From assembly GCF_017356035.1 (NCBI RefSeq), contig NZ_JAFIQX010000001.1, forward strand, positions 62,001-126,000: DNA of 64,000 nt, in the 5' to 3' direction. The position numbers and the translations under genes are program-made. Below the pieces are notes generated by a model, which was not told the DNA's origin, did not search any database, and worked only from the letters and a program-made list of their open reading frames with translations. How positions within the stretch are numbered: position 1 is the first letter of the stretch; each line of letters starts with the position of its first letter. Positions 1-8,746 of the stretch are shown one piece after another. This DNA is from Longitalea luteola (GTDB taxonomy: Bacteria > Bacteroidota > Bacteroidia > Chitinophagales > Chitinophagaceae).

Positions 1-1475
1 TTCTGAAAGCCGGGCTTGTACTTCAGCGTAAAGAAAATGCCATAACTGTTCATCCGCATGCTGCCCGTTCCCAATCCTTTCAAAGGAACTTTTAAATAAG
101 GTTCCGCCTGGATCGAGAAATTCCTGCCCAGCGAGCGTTCGAACCCTGCCGATAAATTCCAGATGGAAAATACATAGCTTGAATTGCTGTCTGTGTTCTG
201 CGGGCGCGAATAGCGGCCTCCCGGCGTATTATAATAGAGCGTGTAGTTCTCTTTATCCATCAGGTAAGTAGATAAACCGGTACTTGCAAACCAGCGCCGT
301 TTATCGTTAAAGGCAACATCGTAACGCACATTTACAGGGATCTCCCACATAGAACAGTTCCCTTTTACCTCATCCAGTTTCCAGTTTGGCCAGGGCGAAT
401 AGTATTTGAAATACTGGCTATCGGCCTGGTAATACTTTTTAGTGTACAATACACCGGTATTTACCGACCAGCGGTTCGATAAGCGGTAACCCAGCTGCAG
501 ACCGAAAACGTAACCGGCTTTATACAATGGGCCGAACGACACAGCACTCATGTCAGGACCAGCCACCAGTCCTATCTCCAGTGGTTGGCTGATGTTATCT
601 TTTTTGCGGTCTTGTTTTTTAACGGGCTGTTGAACGGGGTCTTTTATGGAATCAGCTGCTGTTGCCGGTAATTTATTGGCCGGCTGAGTAGTAGCTTGCT
701 GATCAGTGGCCGCGGCAGGTGTAACTGTTCCCTTATCGGCATCAACGGGTTCTCCGGTTGTTGAGCCGTCTACAGTTGGAACTGGTGTATCAGCACCCGT
801 TTTCTCCGGCGCTGGATCTACTGACAAGTTCTTTTGATGGTCGGTTCTGTTTTGCTGTTTGCCCTGTTTGCCGCGTGATGTTCTTTTTGAACGTATTTTG
901 TCTTTTCCGGCGTTGGCAGGCGGAATAGTCGCATAATTCAAGGTAAGCGGAGCTTTATCAACACCCACTGCATTGGTTGGCTTTTGTTTTTGAACATTGC
1001 CCGGTTTGGCAATAGGTTGCGCACTGCTCTTCCCGGGTGTTGACGCCAGATTAGTGGCGGCAGTGGGTTGGCGGTCGCCGGTTTTATTCGTTTTCGACTG
1101 GGCAGTCGATGCAGAAGGCTCCTGATCAGCAGTGCTGCGTGATGGAGCGGGTGCAGCTGGCTGGTCTTTTTGGTTATAAGTAGCCTGATTGTTCTGCCCG
1201 GTAGCCGTTGTATAAGCCGGCGCATGAACATCGGGTACATTGTTGGCCAGTGGTGTCAGCGGCTGGTATTTCAATAGCGCGGTTAAAGCGCCGCCTGTAG
1301 TGGCAGTAATGAAAAACAGCCAGAACAGAAAGCGCCGCTTTTTCTTTTTTTGCGGCAATTCTTCATCCAGGCGCTTTTCCAGATCGGCCCATCCAGAAGC
1401 GCCTGAATCTACCTCGAAGTGCTCGGCAGCTTCGCGGCTGATACGGTCTAGGTCATTATCGTGGAGGGGATGCAT
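1..1475 (-). CDS. Beta-barrel protein with N-terminal inner-membrane anchor (3' end cut by window)
   Basis: Reading left from an ATG at 1475 gives an open frame to the window edge (about 491 codons). Residues 1-48 are a soluble, KKKKRR-ending head, 49-68 a single membrane helix (FLFWLFFITATTGGALTALL), about 75-265 a Pro/Thr/Gln-rich low-complexity linker, and the remainder has the alternating aromatic pattern of a small outer-membrane barrel (PorT-like family). The start overlaps the last 20 bases of the ECF sigma gene, so the two are probably translated together. In Bacteroidetes such a head-helix-linker protein next to an ECF sigma often acts as an anti-sigma-like regulator; that role is inferred. 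The last visible residues (KYKPGFQ) look like the end of the barrel, so few residues should be missing. Confidence 0.75.
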   Translation of the reverse strand, partial: MHPLHDNDLDRISREAAEHFEVDSGASGWADLEKRLDEELPQKKKKRRFLFWLFFITATTGGALTALLKYQPLTPLANNVPDVHAPAYTTATGQNNQATYNQKDQPAAPAPSRSTADQEPSASTAQSKTNKTGDRQPTAATNLASTPGKSSAQPIAKPGNVQKQKPTNAVGVDKAPLTLNYATIPPANAGKDKIRSKRTSRGKQGKQQNRTDHQKNLSVDPAPEKTGADTPVPTVDGSTTGEPVDADKGTVTPAAATDQQATTQPANKLPATAADSIKDPVQQPVKKQDRKKDNISQPLEIGLVAGPDMSAVSFGPLYKAGYVFGLQLGYRLSNRWSVNTGVLYTKKYYQADSQYFKYYSPWPNWKLDEVKGNCSMWEIPVNVRYDVAFNDKRRWFASTGLSTYLMDKENYTLYYNTPGGRYSRPQNTDSNSSYVFSIWNLSAGFERSLGRNFSIQAEPYLKVPLKGLGTGSMRMNSYGIFFTLKYKPGFQ

Positions 1476-2046
1476 ACGTTTTTACCAAGTTTTTGTTGTG
1501 CAATAGTTTTCTTAGGTTGTCCCTGGCTTTCGACAGGTTGGATTTTGAGGCGCCTACTGAAATACCCAGTGTTTGTGAAATTTCTTCATGGCTAAGCCCT
1601 TCTATCACAAATAAATTGAAGACCGCCCGGTACGCCGGCGAAAGTAACCGGATCGCTTCAATTATTTCTTTATACGATAACATATCAATACCATTTTCGC
1701 CCTGATCGGCAATGGTCTCCGATTCATGTGTAAGCACATGGCCATTCACCGATGAGTTCGTTTTTCGGTAATGATCAATACAGGTATTTATCAGGATTCG
1801 TTTGAACCACCCTTTCAACGACAATAAAGTATCTTCCTGCCGGGTTTCATCAAACTGGTGAATGTTTTTGAAGAGTTTTACAAAGCCTTCATTCATAATT
1901 TCTTCGCATTCCTCCATCGCGTTGGTATACCGGTAACAGATCTTTATAGCAAAACCCCGGAGAAGGTAATATAACTCCTTTTGACTGTTGCGATCATTTT
2001 TGCGACAGCCATTCAGTAAGGAGGAAATGTTTGAGTTATCTAGCAA
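1456..2046 (-). CDS. ECF-type RNA polymerase sigma factor
   Basis: This 196-residue protein has the two-domain layout of sigma-70 ECF factors. Region 2 lies around residues 25-95 (EECEEIMNEGFVKLFKN, then GWFKRILINTCIDHYRK). Region 4 lies around 130-185 (LSPAYRAVFNLFVIEGLSHE, then helix-turn-helix EISQTLGISVGASKSNLSKA). No ATG is available: an in-frame TAG lies upstream and the next Met is at residue 44, so translation probably begins at the TTG at 2046. Its 3' end overlaps the barrel gene by 20 bases. It probably directs RNA polymerase to a small envelope regulon controlled by that partner; targets cannot be told from this window. Confidence 0.9.
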   Translation of the reverse strand: MLDNSNISSLLNGCRKNDRNSQKELYYLLRGFAIKICYRYTNAMEECEEIMNEGFVKLFKNIHQFDETRQEDTLLSLKGWFKRILINTCIDHYRKTNSSVNGHVLTHESETIADQGENGIDMLSYKEIIEAIRLLSPAYRAVFNLFVIEGLSHEEISQTLGISVGASKSNLSKARDNLRKLLHNKNLVKTYASPPR

Positions 2047-2358
2047 GGGTGTTGGTTTGCGGGAAAATTTCTTTGCTAACTAATTGTTTTTCATAACTCA
2101 AAGGCTATTACGCAGGAATGGGTTTGCAGGTTGCCTCGTACTGAAAACTTTTTAAAGAATGAATCTGATATAAAGGTATGCCTTTCGGCTTTTTTGTAAT
2201 GTGTTCCTGGCAGGAATTTGAAATAGGAAGTAAGAAGTAAGAGATAAGAAGTCTCATGTAAAGTATAGGTAATAAATTAAGGGGAAAGGTAATTTCTTAC
2301 TTCGTACTTCCTATTTCTTACTTCTTAGTACATGTAGTTTATTCGCGTTGTACATTAT
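2047..2358. repeat. Spacer with inverted 7-mer array (AAGTAAG type)
   Basis: This 312-base gap has no gene. At about 2224-2252 the word AAGTAAG recurs in tandem. At about 2291-2328 the reverse complement (CTTACTT words) recurs, separated by about 40 bases. The two arms can fold into one long hairpin. It belongs to the class of 7/8-mer arrays seen throughout the window. No T-tract terminator is obvious. Confidence 0.7.
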
Positions 2359-3789
2359 TTACTTCTTAAGCATACTTACCGGAGGCTGCCCGATCAGCAT
2401 TAAGGTGCCACGGATATACGCCTGAACCTGGATATAGTCTTTTTGCGGCAGCAATCCAACCAGCCTGAATTGTTGAAAAGTACCTGATGTGCTCATCCAG
2501 GGCGTCACCGTTTGATTCAATCGTGCCTCGATGACCTTTTTGTTCTTTTCTATAAGCGCCGCAATATCAAGTACCGACTGGTTGGCCAATTGTTTCATGA
2601 TCTTTTTCCGGAACAGGGCCTTGGCGATATTTACCATCATGTCTTTTGTGTCAACGGCAAAACTTACATCGGGCATGCTCAATACCTGCTTTTCCGCATC
2701 GAGAACAGGTGTGCCTGTCAAATGCAATACGCCTTTGCGGTTGCCGGTGAAAGCTACATCCACCTGGATTTTGCCTTCATTCGTTCCGCTGATCTTTACA
2801 TCCTTTATCACAAAGGTTCTTCCTTCTACTTCAAATGGTTTGTTCACCAAACTGTCGGTCATGAGTTTATTAAAGAAGCTATACTGGTATACGGCATCAA
2901 GGTAAGTGCTGATGCCGGTTGAGTATTCTGAATTATTGATTGGCGGCAGGGCGGCATGTGTTACCAGTTGCGCACTGTCTGAGGAAAACCTGGGCTGTCC
3001 GCTATAGCCGATGGAAAAATATAATGTATCCTTGTAAATATTGAATTTACTCACCCGTAGCTCTGTTGGATTGAGGTTTAAAAACCCGTAGGTGCTGATG
3101 GGCATAACCCGGCTGCCGCCAGAACGCCACTGCCGCAGCATTTCATTATCATTAAGCGTTTGAACAAACCTGTCGAAGCTGCCGCAATAACTTTCGATCG
3201 ACGACCGGATGCTGTCCATTATTTCGCCGGTAAGATCGTTTTGCATGAGCGTCACTTCACATTTATCCAGTGGGTTGATCTTATCTAATTTGGTAGAAGT
3301 GATCACCTGGTGATTAGGCAACAGGGTAAGCGTAGAACTGATGTTGAGGTCAACCCGGCGCAGCGGTTCGTTGCCAAAACCACAACTGCCGCTCACCCAG
3401 GGCGTTACCTGCTTGTCGAATGAACAAGCCGCTTTGCTGCCGGCGATCTGGTAATTACCGCGAAAACCTATTGTTACTTTGTTATTTACACAGCCAAAAA
3501 CAAACGGTGAACGTACGAAGCGGAATTTATAACGGAAATCGCAACCCGATTGCGTGTAATTAGGCCACTTGTCATTGGTGAATTCCCTGGCGGTTCCTGA
3601 ATCCATCATCGCCAGCAATGGCTTCATATATATTTTGAAGGGAATATTTATCCTGGAAGCTGGTAATGCCGGTAAAAGCCGGGCCGGCGTTTCTTTCGTT
3701 GGTTGAATGGTTACTTTTTTGCTGCTGGTACAGGCAGTTATACAGATCAGAAAAGCTACTACAGGCAGGAACCAGGAATACTGTTTCAT
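2359..3789 (-). CDS. DUF4403 family lipoprotein
   Basis: The ATG at 3789 gives 476 residues beginning with a lipoprotein signal (hydrophobic stretch ending LICITAC, lipid-anchored Cys at residue 20). A longer frame starts only at a TTG and adds seven residues before this signal, so the ATG is preferred. The body (RINIPFKIYMKPLLAMMDSG near the start, repeated beta-rich segments, GFRGNYQIAG, VTPWVSGSCGFG) matches my memory of DUF4403, a family of exported proteins with two related lipid-binding-like halves and no established activity. It stands alone between repeat arrays. The product is probably anchored in the periplasm or outer membrane. Confidence 0.75.
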   Translation of the reverse strand: MKQYSWFLPVVAFLICITACTSSKKVTIQPTKETPARLLPALPASRINIPFKIYMKPLLAMMDSGTAREFTNDKWPNYTQSGCDFRYKFRFVRSPFVFGCVNNKVTIGFRGNYQIAGSKAACSFDKQVTPWVSGSCGFGNEPLRRVDLNISSTLTLLPNHQVITSTKLDKINPLDKCEVTLMQNDLTGEIMDSIRSSIESYCGSFDRFVQTLNDNEMLRQWRSGGSRVMPISTYGFLNLNPTELRVSKFNIYKDTLYFSIGYSGQPRFSSDSAQLVTHAALPPINNSEYSTGISTYLDAVYQYSFFNKLMTDSLVNKPFEVEGRTFVIKDVKISGTNEGKIQVDVAFTGNRKGVLHLTGTPVLDAEKQVLSMPDVSFAVDTKDMMVNIAKALFRKKIMKQLANQSVLDIAALIEKNKKVIEARLNQTVTPWMSTSGTFQQFRLVGLLPQKDYIQVQAYIRGTLMLIGQPPVSMLKK

Positions 3790-3832
3790 AGTGGAAGTTT
3801 CTATAGTCAAATATAAGGCCGAAGTATGAAGG

Positions 3833-3959
3833 AATTTCTGATTTCGGGATTTCTTGATTTGGGGATTTAGCTAAGGCTCGAAGCGCTAATAAATGGGCAA
3901 ATCTCAAAATCCCGAAATCTCAAAATCCCGGAATCTCAAAATCCCGAAATTGCTAATTT
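3833..3959. repeat. Inverted 8-mer array (AAATCTCA/AAATCCCG type)
   Basis: The left arm (about 3833-3868) has TGATTTCGGGATTTCTTGAT-like words and the right arm (about 3898-3950) has tandem AAATCTCA-AAATCCCG units with period 8. The arms are complementary. The same word family recurs at 12622-12731 and 31693-31955. The array fills the gap between the divergent DUF4403 and M48 genes and ends just before a TAATTTAG element (3954-3961), a 7/8 match to the Bacteroidetes -7 box. Confidence 0.75.
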
Positions 3960-3968
3960 AGCGCCAGT

Positions 3969-5054
3969 ATGAGCATTACTTATTCAGCAACTTATCATAA
4001 TGCGGTGGGCCATTTTTACCAGGCTGTTGTTTTTTTATCGCCGGTAACCATCACCATCCGGTATCGTGATGAAGACAACCAGGAAAAAGATGTGTATTGG
4101 CTAACAAAGGACCTTGTGGCATTCAATGAACAGGTTGTTGGCAGCGAATTGCAATACCGGAACAACCGGGGAGAAGTGGAACGCCTCGGCATCCGCGACC
4201 CGCAGCTCGTGCTGGCATTGAAACAAACTTTGCGGGGGCATCGCCTGTTCAGCAAAGCGCATACCCGCGCACTGGGCAGCATCTGGCTGAAACTGGGGGT
4301 TATTGCCCTGGTGCTGATAGGCATATTGCTGGCGCTGTACCTGTGGCTAGCGCCCTGGTTGGGCGAACGGATAGCCAGTGGTTTTGCCAAAGAAACAGAG
4401 ATCAACATGGGCGAACAAATGTACCAGTCGGTAATACAGCAATACAAGATCGATGCACATAAGACGGCCGTGCTGAATGATTTTTATGCGCAATTGCATT
4501 ATGATGTCGGCTACCCGGTAAAAATAACGGTGGTGGAATCAAATGAAATGAATGCCTTTGCGATACCTGGTGGACATATAGTGGTGTATAGTTCCATCCT
4601 CGAAAATATGAAAACCCCGGAAGAGCTGGCTGCCTTGCTCGGGCATGAGGCTTCGCATATTGCCCTGCGTCACTCCCTGCGGAACATCTTCCGTGACCTG
4701 GCGCGCAAAATGTTCCTGGCCATGGTCTTTGGTAATGAATCAGGCATTACTTCGGTGGTCGTTAATAATGCAGATGCATTGAAACAACTGGAATACTCGC
4801 GGTCGCTGGAAACAGAAGCCGACAACAATGGCCTGCAGCTGATGTCAAAAAATAATATCAATACCCAGGGTATGGTGCGGTTAATGCAAATGCTGCAAAA
4901 GGAAAGCGGCGGTGCAGAACGATCTTCCTTCCTGAGCACCCACCCGGTGTTTAAAGACCGCATTGAAAATATTGAAAAGCAGATACAACAATTGCCGGCG
5001 ACAACCACCGGCAATGAGCATCTGAAAAAATTATTTCATGATATTTACGAGTAA
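3969..5054 (+). CDS. M48 family metalloprotease, membrane anchored
   Basis: This 361-residue protein has about 100 soluble residues, one or two membrane helices at about 104-128 (LKLGVIALVLIGILLALYLW), and then an M48 peptidase domain. The zinc motif HEASH is at 226-230 and the third-ligand region ETEAD at 281-285. The substrate loop NAFAIPGGHIVVYS just before HEASH is typical of the BepA/LoiP group, which degrade or help assemble outer-membrane proteins. The N-terminal cytosolic-looking domain is unlike the secreted BepA form, so the domain would face the periplasm after the helix. It converges on the bestrophin gene with a 9-base gap. Confidence 0.85.
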   Translation: MSITYSATYHNAVGHFYQAVVFLSPVTITIRYRDEDNQEKDVYWLTKDLVAFNEQVVGSELQYRNNRGEVERLGIRDPQLVLALKQTLRGHRLFSKAHTRALGSIWLKLGVIALVLIGILLALYLWLAPWLGERIASGFAKETEINMGEQMYQSVIQQYKIDAHKTAVLNDFYAQLHYDVGYPVKITVVESNEMNAFAIPGGHIVVYSSILENMKTPEELAALLGHEASHIALRHSLRNIFRDLARKMFLAMVFGNESGITSVVVNNADALKQLEYSRSLETEADNNGLQLMSKNNINTQGMVRLMQMLQKESGGAERSSFLSTHPVFKDRIENIEKQIQQLPATTTGNEHLKKLFHDIYE

Positions 5055-5063
5055 ACTGTCTGC

Positions 5064-5945
5064 CTAGATGATGATCTCGGCTACGTGCTTTTTTATGTTC
5101 GATGCCATTTTGTTCATCGGCAGGTCATTCTCGTCACCGCCAAACGGGTCTTCAATTTCTTCAGCGATCAGCTCGAGACTGGCCAGTACATAGAATATAA
5201 AGGCCACTACCGGTATGGCAATATAACCCAGGCTGATAACAAAGCTGAACGGCAGGGTCATTACATAAAAAAAGATGAATTTTTTCAGGAACACACTGTA
5301 TGAAAAGGGGATAGGCGTGTTCTTAATGCGCTCACAGGCACCCATAATATCGGTGAATGATTGCAGCTCCGCATTGAGGATGATCAGCTGATCGCCTTTT
5401 ATCTTTCCTTCTTCATATAAGCGGTGCACGCGCTGTATCATCATCGAGGCCACCTGGTTGGGAACATGGCGATTGGTATCAATATTTCTCAGTTCAGGAT
5501 GTTCCTTTTCGTCCAGCGCCAGCCGGGTGCTCTCGGCATGCAGGTGATGTGCCAGCACACTGGCATACATGGGTATGATGCGCCGGAAGAATGAGCGGTC
5601 TGCTTTTTCTTCATGCCCCAATATACTATGCAGCTTTATGGCCAGGTTGCGGCTGTTGTTTACCAGGGAGCCCCATAGTTTACGTCCTTCCCACCAGCGG
5701 TCATAAGCCGTGTTCGTACGGAATACCAGCAGCATCGAGATCACGAAGCTGAGAAGGGTATGCATAGAGATTATATTCTTTACATGGCTGTTCTCCGATA
5801 ACCTGAATACATTCAGTTCGAGGAAAGCAATGAGCCAGCTGAAAACGCTGATCCCAATAATAAGCGGCAGAAGTTTGCGTAGCGTATCGGCCTTGTGAAA
5901 GCGAAAGATAAAGGTAAACCAGTCTTTAGGATTGTATGTGATCAT
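5064..5945 (-). CDS. Bestrophin-like ion channel family protein
   Basis: The ATG at 5945 gives 293 residues; a longer frame begins only at TTG. The protein has four hydrophobic regions, for example LLPLIIGISVFSWLIAFLEL at about 25-45 and FIFFYVMTLPFSFVISLGYI at about 220-240. The signature EEIEDPFGGDENDLP near the C-terminus is the conserved bestrophin motif, and RWWEGRKLWGSLVNNSRN matches the conserved segment after helix 2. Bacterial homologues form pentameric channels in the inner membrane with anion or cation conductance. It appears to be a single-gene unit. Confidence 0.9.
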   Translation of the reverse strand: MITYNPKDWFTFIFRFHKADTLRKLLPLIIGISVFSWLIAFLELNVFRLSENSHVKNIISMHTLLSFVISMLLVFRTNTAYDRWWEGRKLWGSLVNNSRNLAIKLHSILGHEEKADRSFFRRIIPMYASVLAHHLHAESTRLALDEKEHPELRNIDTNRHVPNQVASMMIQRVHRLYEEGKIKGDQLIILNAELQSFTDIMGACERIKNTPIPFSYSVFLKKFIFFYVMTLPFSFVISLGYIAIPVVAFIFYVLASLELIAEEIEDPFGGDENDLPMNKMASNIKKHVAEIII

Positions 5946-6021
5946 AGTTGCAGTTCTGGGTGGCAATATACGGAATTCTCAAAGTCGGCAAAGGTGAAAC
6001 GGCAATCGGCAATGTTGAAAC

Positions 6022-6215
6022 TGTTCCAGGTTGCATGTTACAAGTTGCAGGGAAAACAGTTGCCTGTTACCGGTTACCTGTTCCCGGGCTTTTGCTTCGG
6101 CAAATCCAAATTATTACAGGCAACTTGAAACCCCTGTAACCTGAAACTTGTAACCGAAACCCAACCTTTGGGAAAACCGGCGACTGGTAAATGGCTACTG
6201 GTAACTGGTACTTAA
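6022..6215. repeat. 7-mer array (GTTACAA/GTTACCG type) downstream of LolA-like gene
   Basis: Words such as GTTGCAT, GTTACAA, GTTGCAG and GTTACCG recur with period 7 from about 6022 to 6090. Reverse-complement words (CTGTAAC, CTTGTAAC) follow at 6120-6160. A second short run (ACTGGTA, AATGGCT, ACTGGTA) is at 6183-6211. The same family occurs at 29074, 41815, 45872, 47454 and 63800. Confidence 0.7.
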
Positions 6216-6218
6216 AAC

Positions 6219-6247
6219 AAAAAAGGTCCCACATAATTTGTGAGACC
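6219..6247 (-). terminator. Intrinsic terminator of the LolA-like gene
   Basis: On the minus strand GGTCTCAC pairs with GTGGGACC (one G-T pair) around a 7-base loop and is followed by a run of six T. It lies 26 bases past the stop codon at 6273. Confidence 0.8.
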
Positions 6248-6272
6248 TGTATTATTTTTCAGTAACCTTCAA

Positions 6273-7610
6273 TTACTTGGGTTTTGCCCAGGTGTTTGCC
6301 GGCAATGTTGGATTAATGTCGTAGCTTTCGTAGCTGATGGTTTGAGCGTGTTTACCTGATTGCATAACTTCTGTATAAGGCAACAGGATACCGCCTGTTT
6401 TCTTGAAATCAGAGTATGTAAAGGTGGTGGTTCCACTCAGCGGATCAACCATGATCAACGCTTCCAGCCGTTTGTCCTTGTCGTTGATAATATAACCTGA
6501 ACGCATACTGTTCACCATTACCATTACAGAGGTCAGGCCATATTGCTGTGTTTGCAGGGTAGCAGTTGATTTAGCAAGTATATCTGATTTCAAACCTAAC
6601 AGACCACAGTACAGGTAGCGTTTGAGCTCTGTAACACGTTGGGGCGACAAGGTAGCATAGCCATTACCGTCGAAACTCCAGCCGCTGTTGCCTTCCATTT
6701 GCTCTAACAGGATGGTATTGCCTTGCAGGGATGATTCCAAACGCACTATCTGGCGCGTAAAGTCGGCCGTCATAGTAAGCGTAAGATTATTGGTATTCAT
6801 CACCGCTTTCATTGTATTGAGGTTATCCAGATTTCTTGCACCATGGGTCAAATTGGCCGCTTTCAGCAGGTTCATACCAGCTTCCAGTACATCATTGGGT
6901 TTTGCTGCAACTGCAACCGCCGCGGGTTTTGAAGCGCCGGCATGTTTGGCCATTTCTTCTTCATCGAGGTAATAAATTTCACCATTGATCACAACAATGC
7001 TTTTTTTCTCATTGCTGCTGAAGAAACTATAGTTGGCTGTTTTTCCGTTGTCGAATTTCAGCGCCAGCTGGCTTTCATTGATGGTATAAGAACCGCCATC
7101 ACCACTATTGGTTTTGCCACCTGAAATAGTTGTCCAGTCGGTAGTACGCTTGAACTTGCCGTCAGTGAAATAAAAGCCATCCTGTTTGCCGGCTGACCTT
7201 ACGAATTTGTAAAAACCAGCTGGTACACTGTTAACGATGTTCAGTCTGATAAAAGTGGCTGCACCGGATTGACCGGTTTCGCCGGTAATGCCTAACAGGA
7301 TGATCTTTTCTGAACCATCGCTCAGGAATTTCATTTTTAACTGGTTTCCTACAATAGAGTAGGTTCCGTCTACCCGTTTTTGCCAGTCTGCTTTATTCAG
7401 GTCGCTGCAGAATGAAAAGTTGGGCCGGAAGTAATACACGTAATCAGTCCTCACCATTTCGCCGGCATCAGAACTTTGATCGTATTCATACGCAGTACCT
7501 GCATACACAGCATTGATAGTTTGATTTTGTGCTAAAAGGGTCGAACAGGAGAATAGTAAGCATACAAATAAAACGCCAGTACGGATTCTCGCCAAGGTGT
7601 TAAGTGTCAT
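6273..7610 (-). CDS. Secreted protein with LolA-like C-terminal half
   Basis: The 445-residue product begins with a signal peptide (VLFVCLLFSCSTLLAQ, cleavage after about residue 28). Residues about 30-220 are beta-rich, with two similar segments (VDGTYSIVGNQLKMKF and GGSYTINESQLALKF) that look like a duplicated lipocalin-type unit. Residues about 255-445 resemble the lipoprotein-carrier LolA/LolB fold: LLKAANLTHGARNLDNLNTM, then GNTILLEQMEGNSGW and a final GILLPYTEVMQSGKHAQTIS segment. In Bacteroidetes such proteins are usually annotated as hypothetical or outer-membrane lipoprotein-sorting. A periplasmic lipid-binding role is inference. The gene has its own terminator at 6219-6247. Confidence 0.6.
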   Translation of the reverse strand: MTLNTLARIRTGVLFVCLLFSCSTLLAQNQTINAVYAGTAYEYDQSSDAGEMVRTDYVYYFRPNFSFCSDLNKADWQKRVDGTYSIVGNQLKMKFLSDGSEKIILLGITGETGQSGAATFIRLNIVNSVPAGFYKFVRSAGKQDGFYFTDGKFKRTTDWTTISGGKTNSGDGGSYTINESQLALKFDNGKTANYSFFSSNEKKSIVVINGEIYYLDEEEMAKHAGASKPAAVAVAAKPNDVLEAGMNLLKAANLTHGARNLDNLNTMKAVMNTNNLTLTMTADFTRQIVRLESSLQGNTILLEQMEGNSGWSFDGNGYATLSPQRVTELKRYLYCGLLGLKSDILAKSTATLQTQQYGLTSVMVMVNSMRSGYIINDKDKRLEALIMVDPLSGTTTFTYSDFKKTGGILLPYTEVMQSGKHAQTISYESYDINPTLPANTWAKPK

Positions 7611-8106
7611 GATAACGTTTATGTGTAAAATTCAAAAAGTCTGCCGAAATAATTAAACTTTATAAATTCAGTTCCAATAAGTTTTACGGTAATTTATTCA
7701 ACTGGAGCAAGCAAATAAGCATATCGTTTTTCTGTACTACGACTGAACCATTTCAACACCACTGTTCAACATGGAAAGGTTAATGGGATGTTCCGGTGGT
7801 CTGTTGGTTGATAGGTTCAATTCCGGGCGCGCAAACGTATCGTTTTAAAGTCAAACGTATGTCCTGTAGTGTCCTGCTCCGGTATCGGTCAAGGCTGCAC
7901 TGCATCCAAAAACGCGGCTATAAACCTATTATTGTGTTGTGTTTGAGTTTGTTACATGCCACGATGAACCGTGATAAGTGAATTGAAATGAAGCAGATAG
8001 AACGATTTTGAATTAGAGTCAGATTAGAAATGCCTGGTTTGTAATGGGTTAATTTTCCACGGGATAACTCAAAATCGGCATTTAGCAGGCACCTGGTAAA
8101 AGCAAA
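7611..8106. other. Gene-free spacer of about 500 bases
   Basis: Short frames on both strands (about 60-70 codons) have no recognisable composition or motif. A string at 7814-7824 (GGTTCAATTCC) recalls a tRNA T-arm but its flanks do not pair. I see no repeat array or convincing promoter here. Confidence 0.4.
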
Positions 8107-8133
8107 ATGCCATCCCAAAAGAGCGGATGGCAT
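8107..8133 (-). terminator. Perfect hairpin terminator of the 8166-8624 gene
   Basis: ATGCCATCC (8107-8115) and GGATGGCAT (8125-8133) form a perfect 9-bp stem with a 9-base loop. Reading leftwards it is followed by TTTTGCTTTT, so it fits as the terminator of the leftward membrane-protein gene. Confidence 0.75.
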
Positions 8134-8165
8134 TCATTAATATGATAAAAAATGTATATTCTACA

Positions 8166-8624
8166 CTACATACTAGGGAACAAAGGACGGCCGATCTCAC
8201 GCGCAGGCCATGGAATTGCGGCCAGGATCAGGATCAATGCAACAACAAAGAACCAGAAAGCTTTTTTGTACTTAACCGCATCGGGTATCGATTTCTTTGC
8301 CTGACCTCTGCCAATGGTAATAAACACAATAGCTATAAGCATCATTAATGGATGTTCTACGAGGAAAAAGCGGTAGGTGGCATCTTTCATCACGCTTACA
8401 CCCTCAGGTATATTGGTGAAGCTGATCCTTCCAACAAACAACAGTATTAAACCAATAAGCAGTGTAGTGTGGGCTGTGATCATGGTGAACAGCCATACTT
8501 TTTTGTCACCTGCCGTCAATGTTTTTCTGCCATTCATGCCGGACAAACTTTTGATTATAGAAGCCAGCAACAGTATTAACAGGATCCAACGTAAATAACT
8601 ATGTAGTACAACTAAAAAATTCAT
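8166..8624 (-). CDS. Small four-helix membrane protein (cytochrome b-like, function unknown)
   Basis: The 152-residue protein has four predicted membrane helices: about residues 5-25 (VLHSYLRWILLILLLASII), 45-65, 90-110 and 124-142. His residues fall in the first and third helices and near helix 2 (HSYLRW, TAHTTLL, VEHPLMM), a spacing that resembles membrane haem-binding proteins. Homologues in Bacteroidetes are often labelled cytochrome B, but haem binding cannot be shown from sequence alone. It is a single gene with its own terminator. Confidence 0.6.
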   Translation of the reverse strand: MNFLVVLHSYLRWILLILLLASIIKSLSGMNGRKTLTAGDKKVWLFTMITAHTTLLIGLILLFVGRISFTNIPEGVSVMKDATYRFFLVEHPLMMLIAIVFITIGRGQAKKSIPDAVKYKKAFWFFVVALILILAAIPWPAREIGRPLFPSM

Positions 8625-8746
8625 ATGGGGGAGATTTGGCGCAAAGCTAACGTTGGATTAGGATAATCTCAAATTTGATTATGATTAACTAATATAAGAT
8701 GTGTGCCACACTTACTTCTGCCAAAGAAAACGAAGTGTGGCACCCT

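Noticed and set aside
1240-1506. Rightward frame opposite the beta-barrel gene
   Set aside because: It is antisense to a longer frame with a coherent head, helix, linker and barrel.
7814-7824. tRNA T-arm-like string GGTTCAATTCC
   Set aside because: The flanking bases do not form a T-stem and no acceptor or anticodon stem fits upstream.
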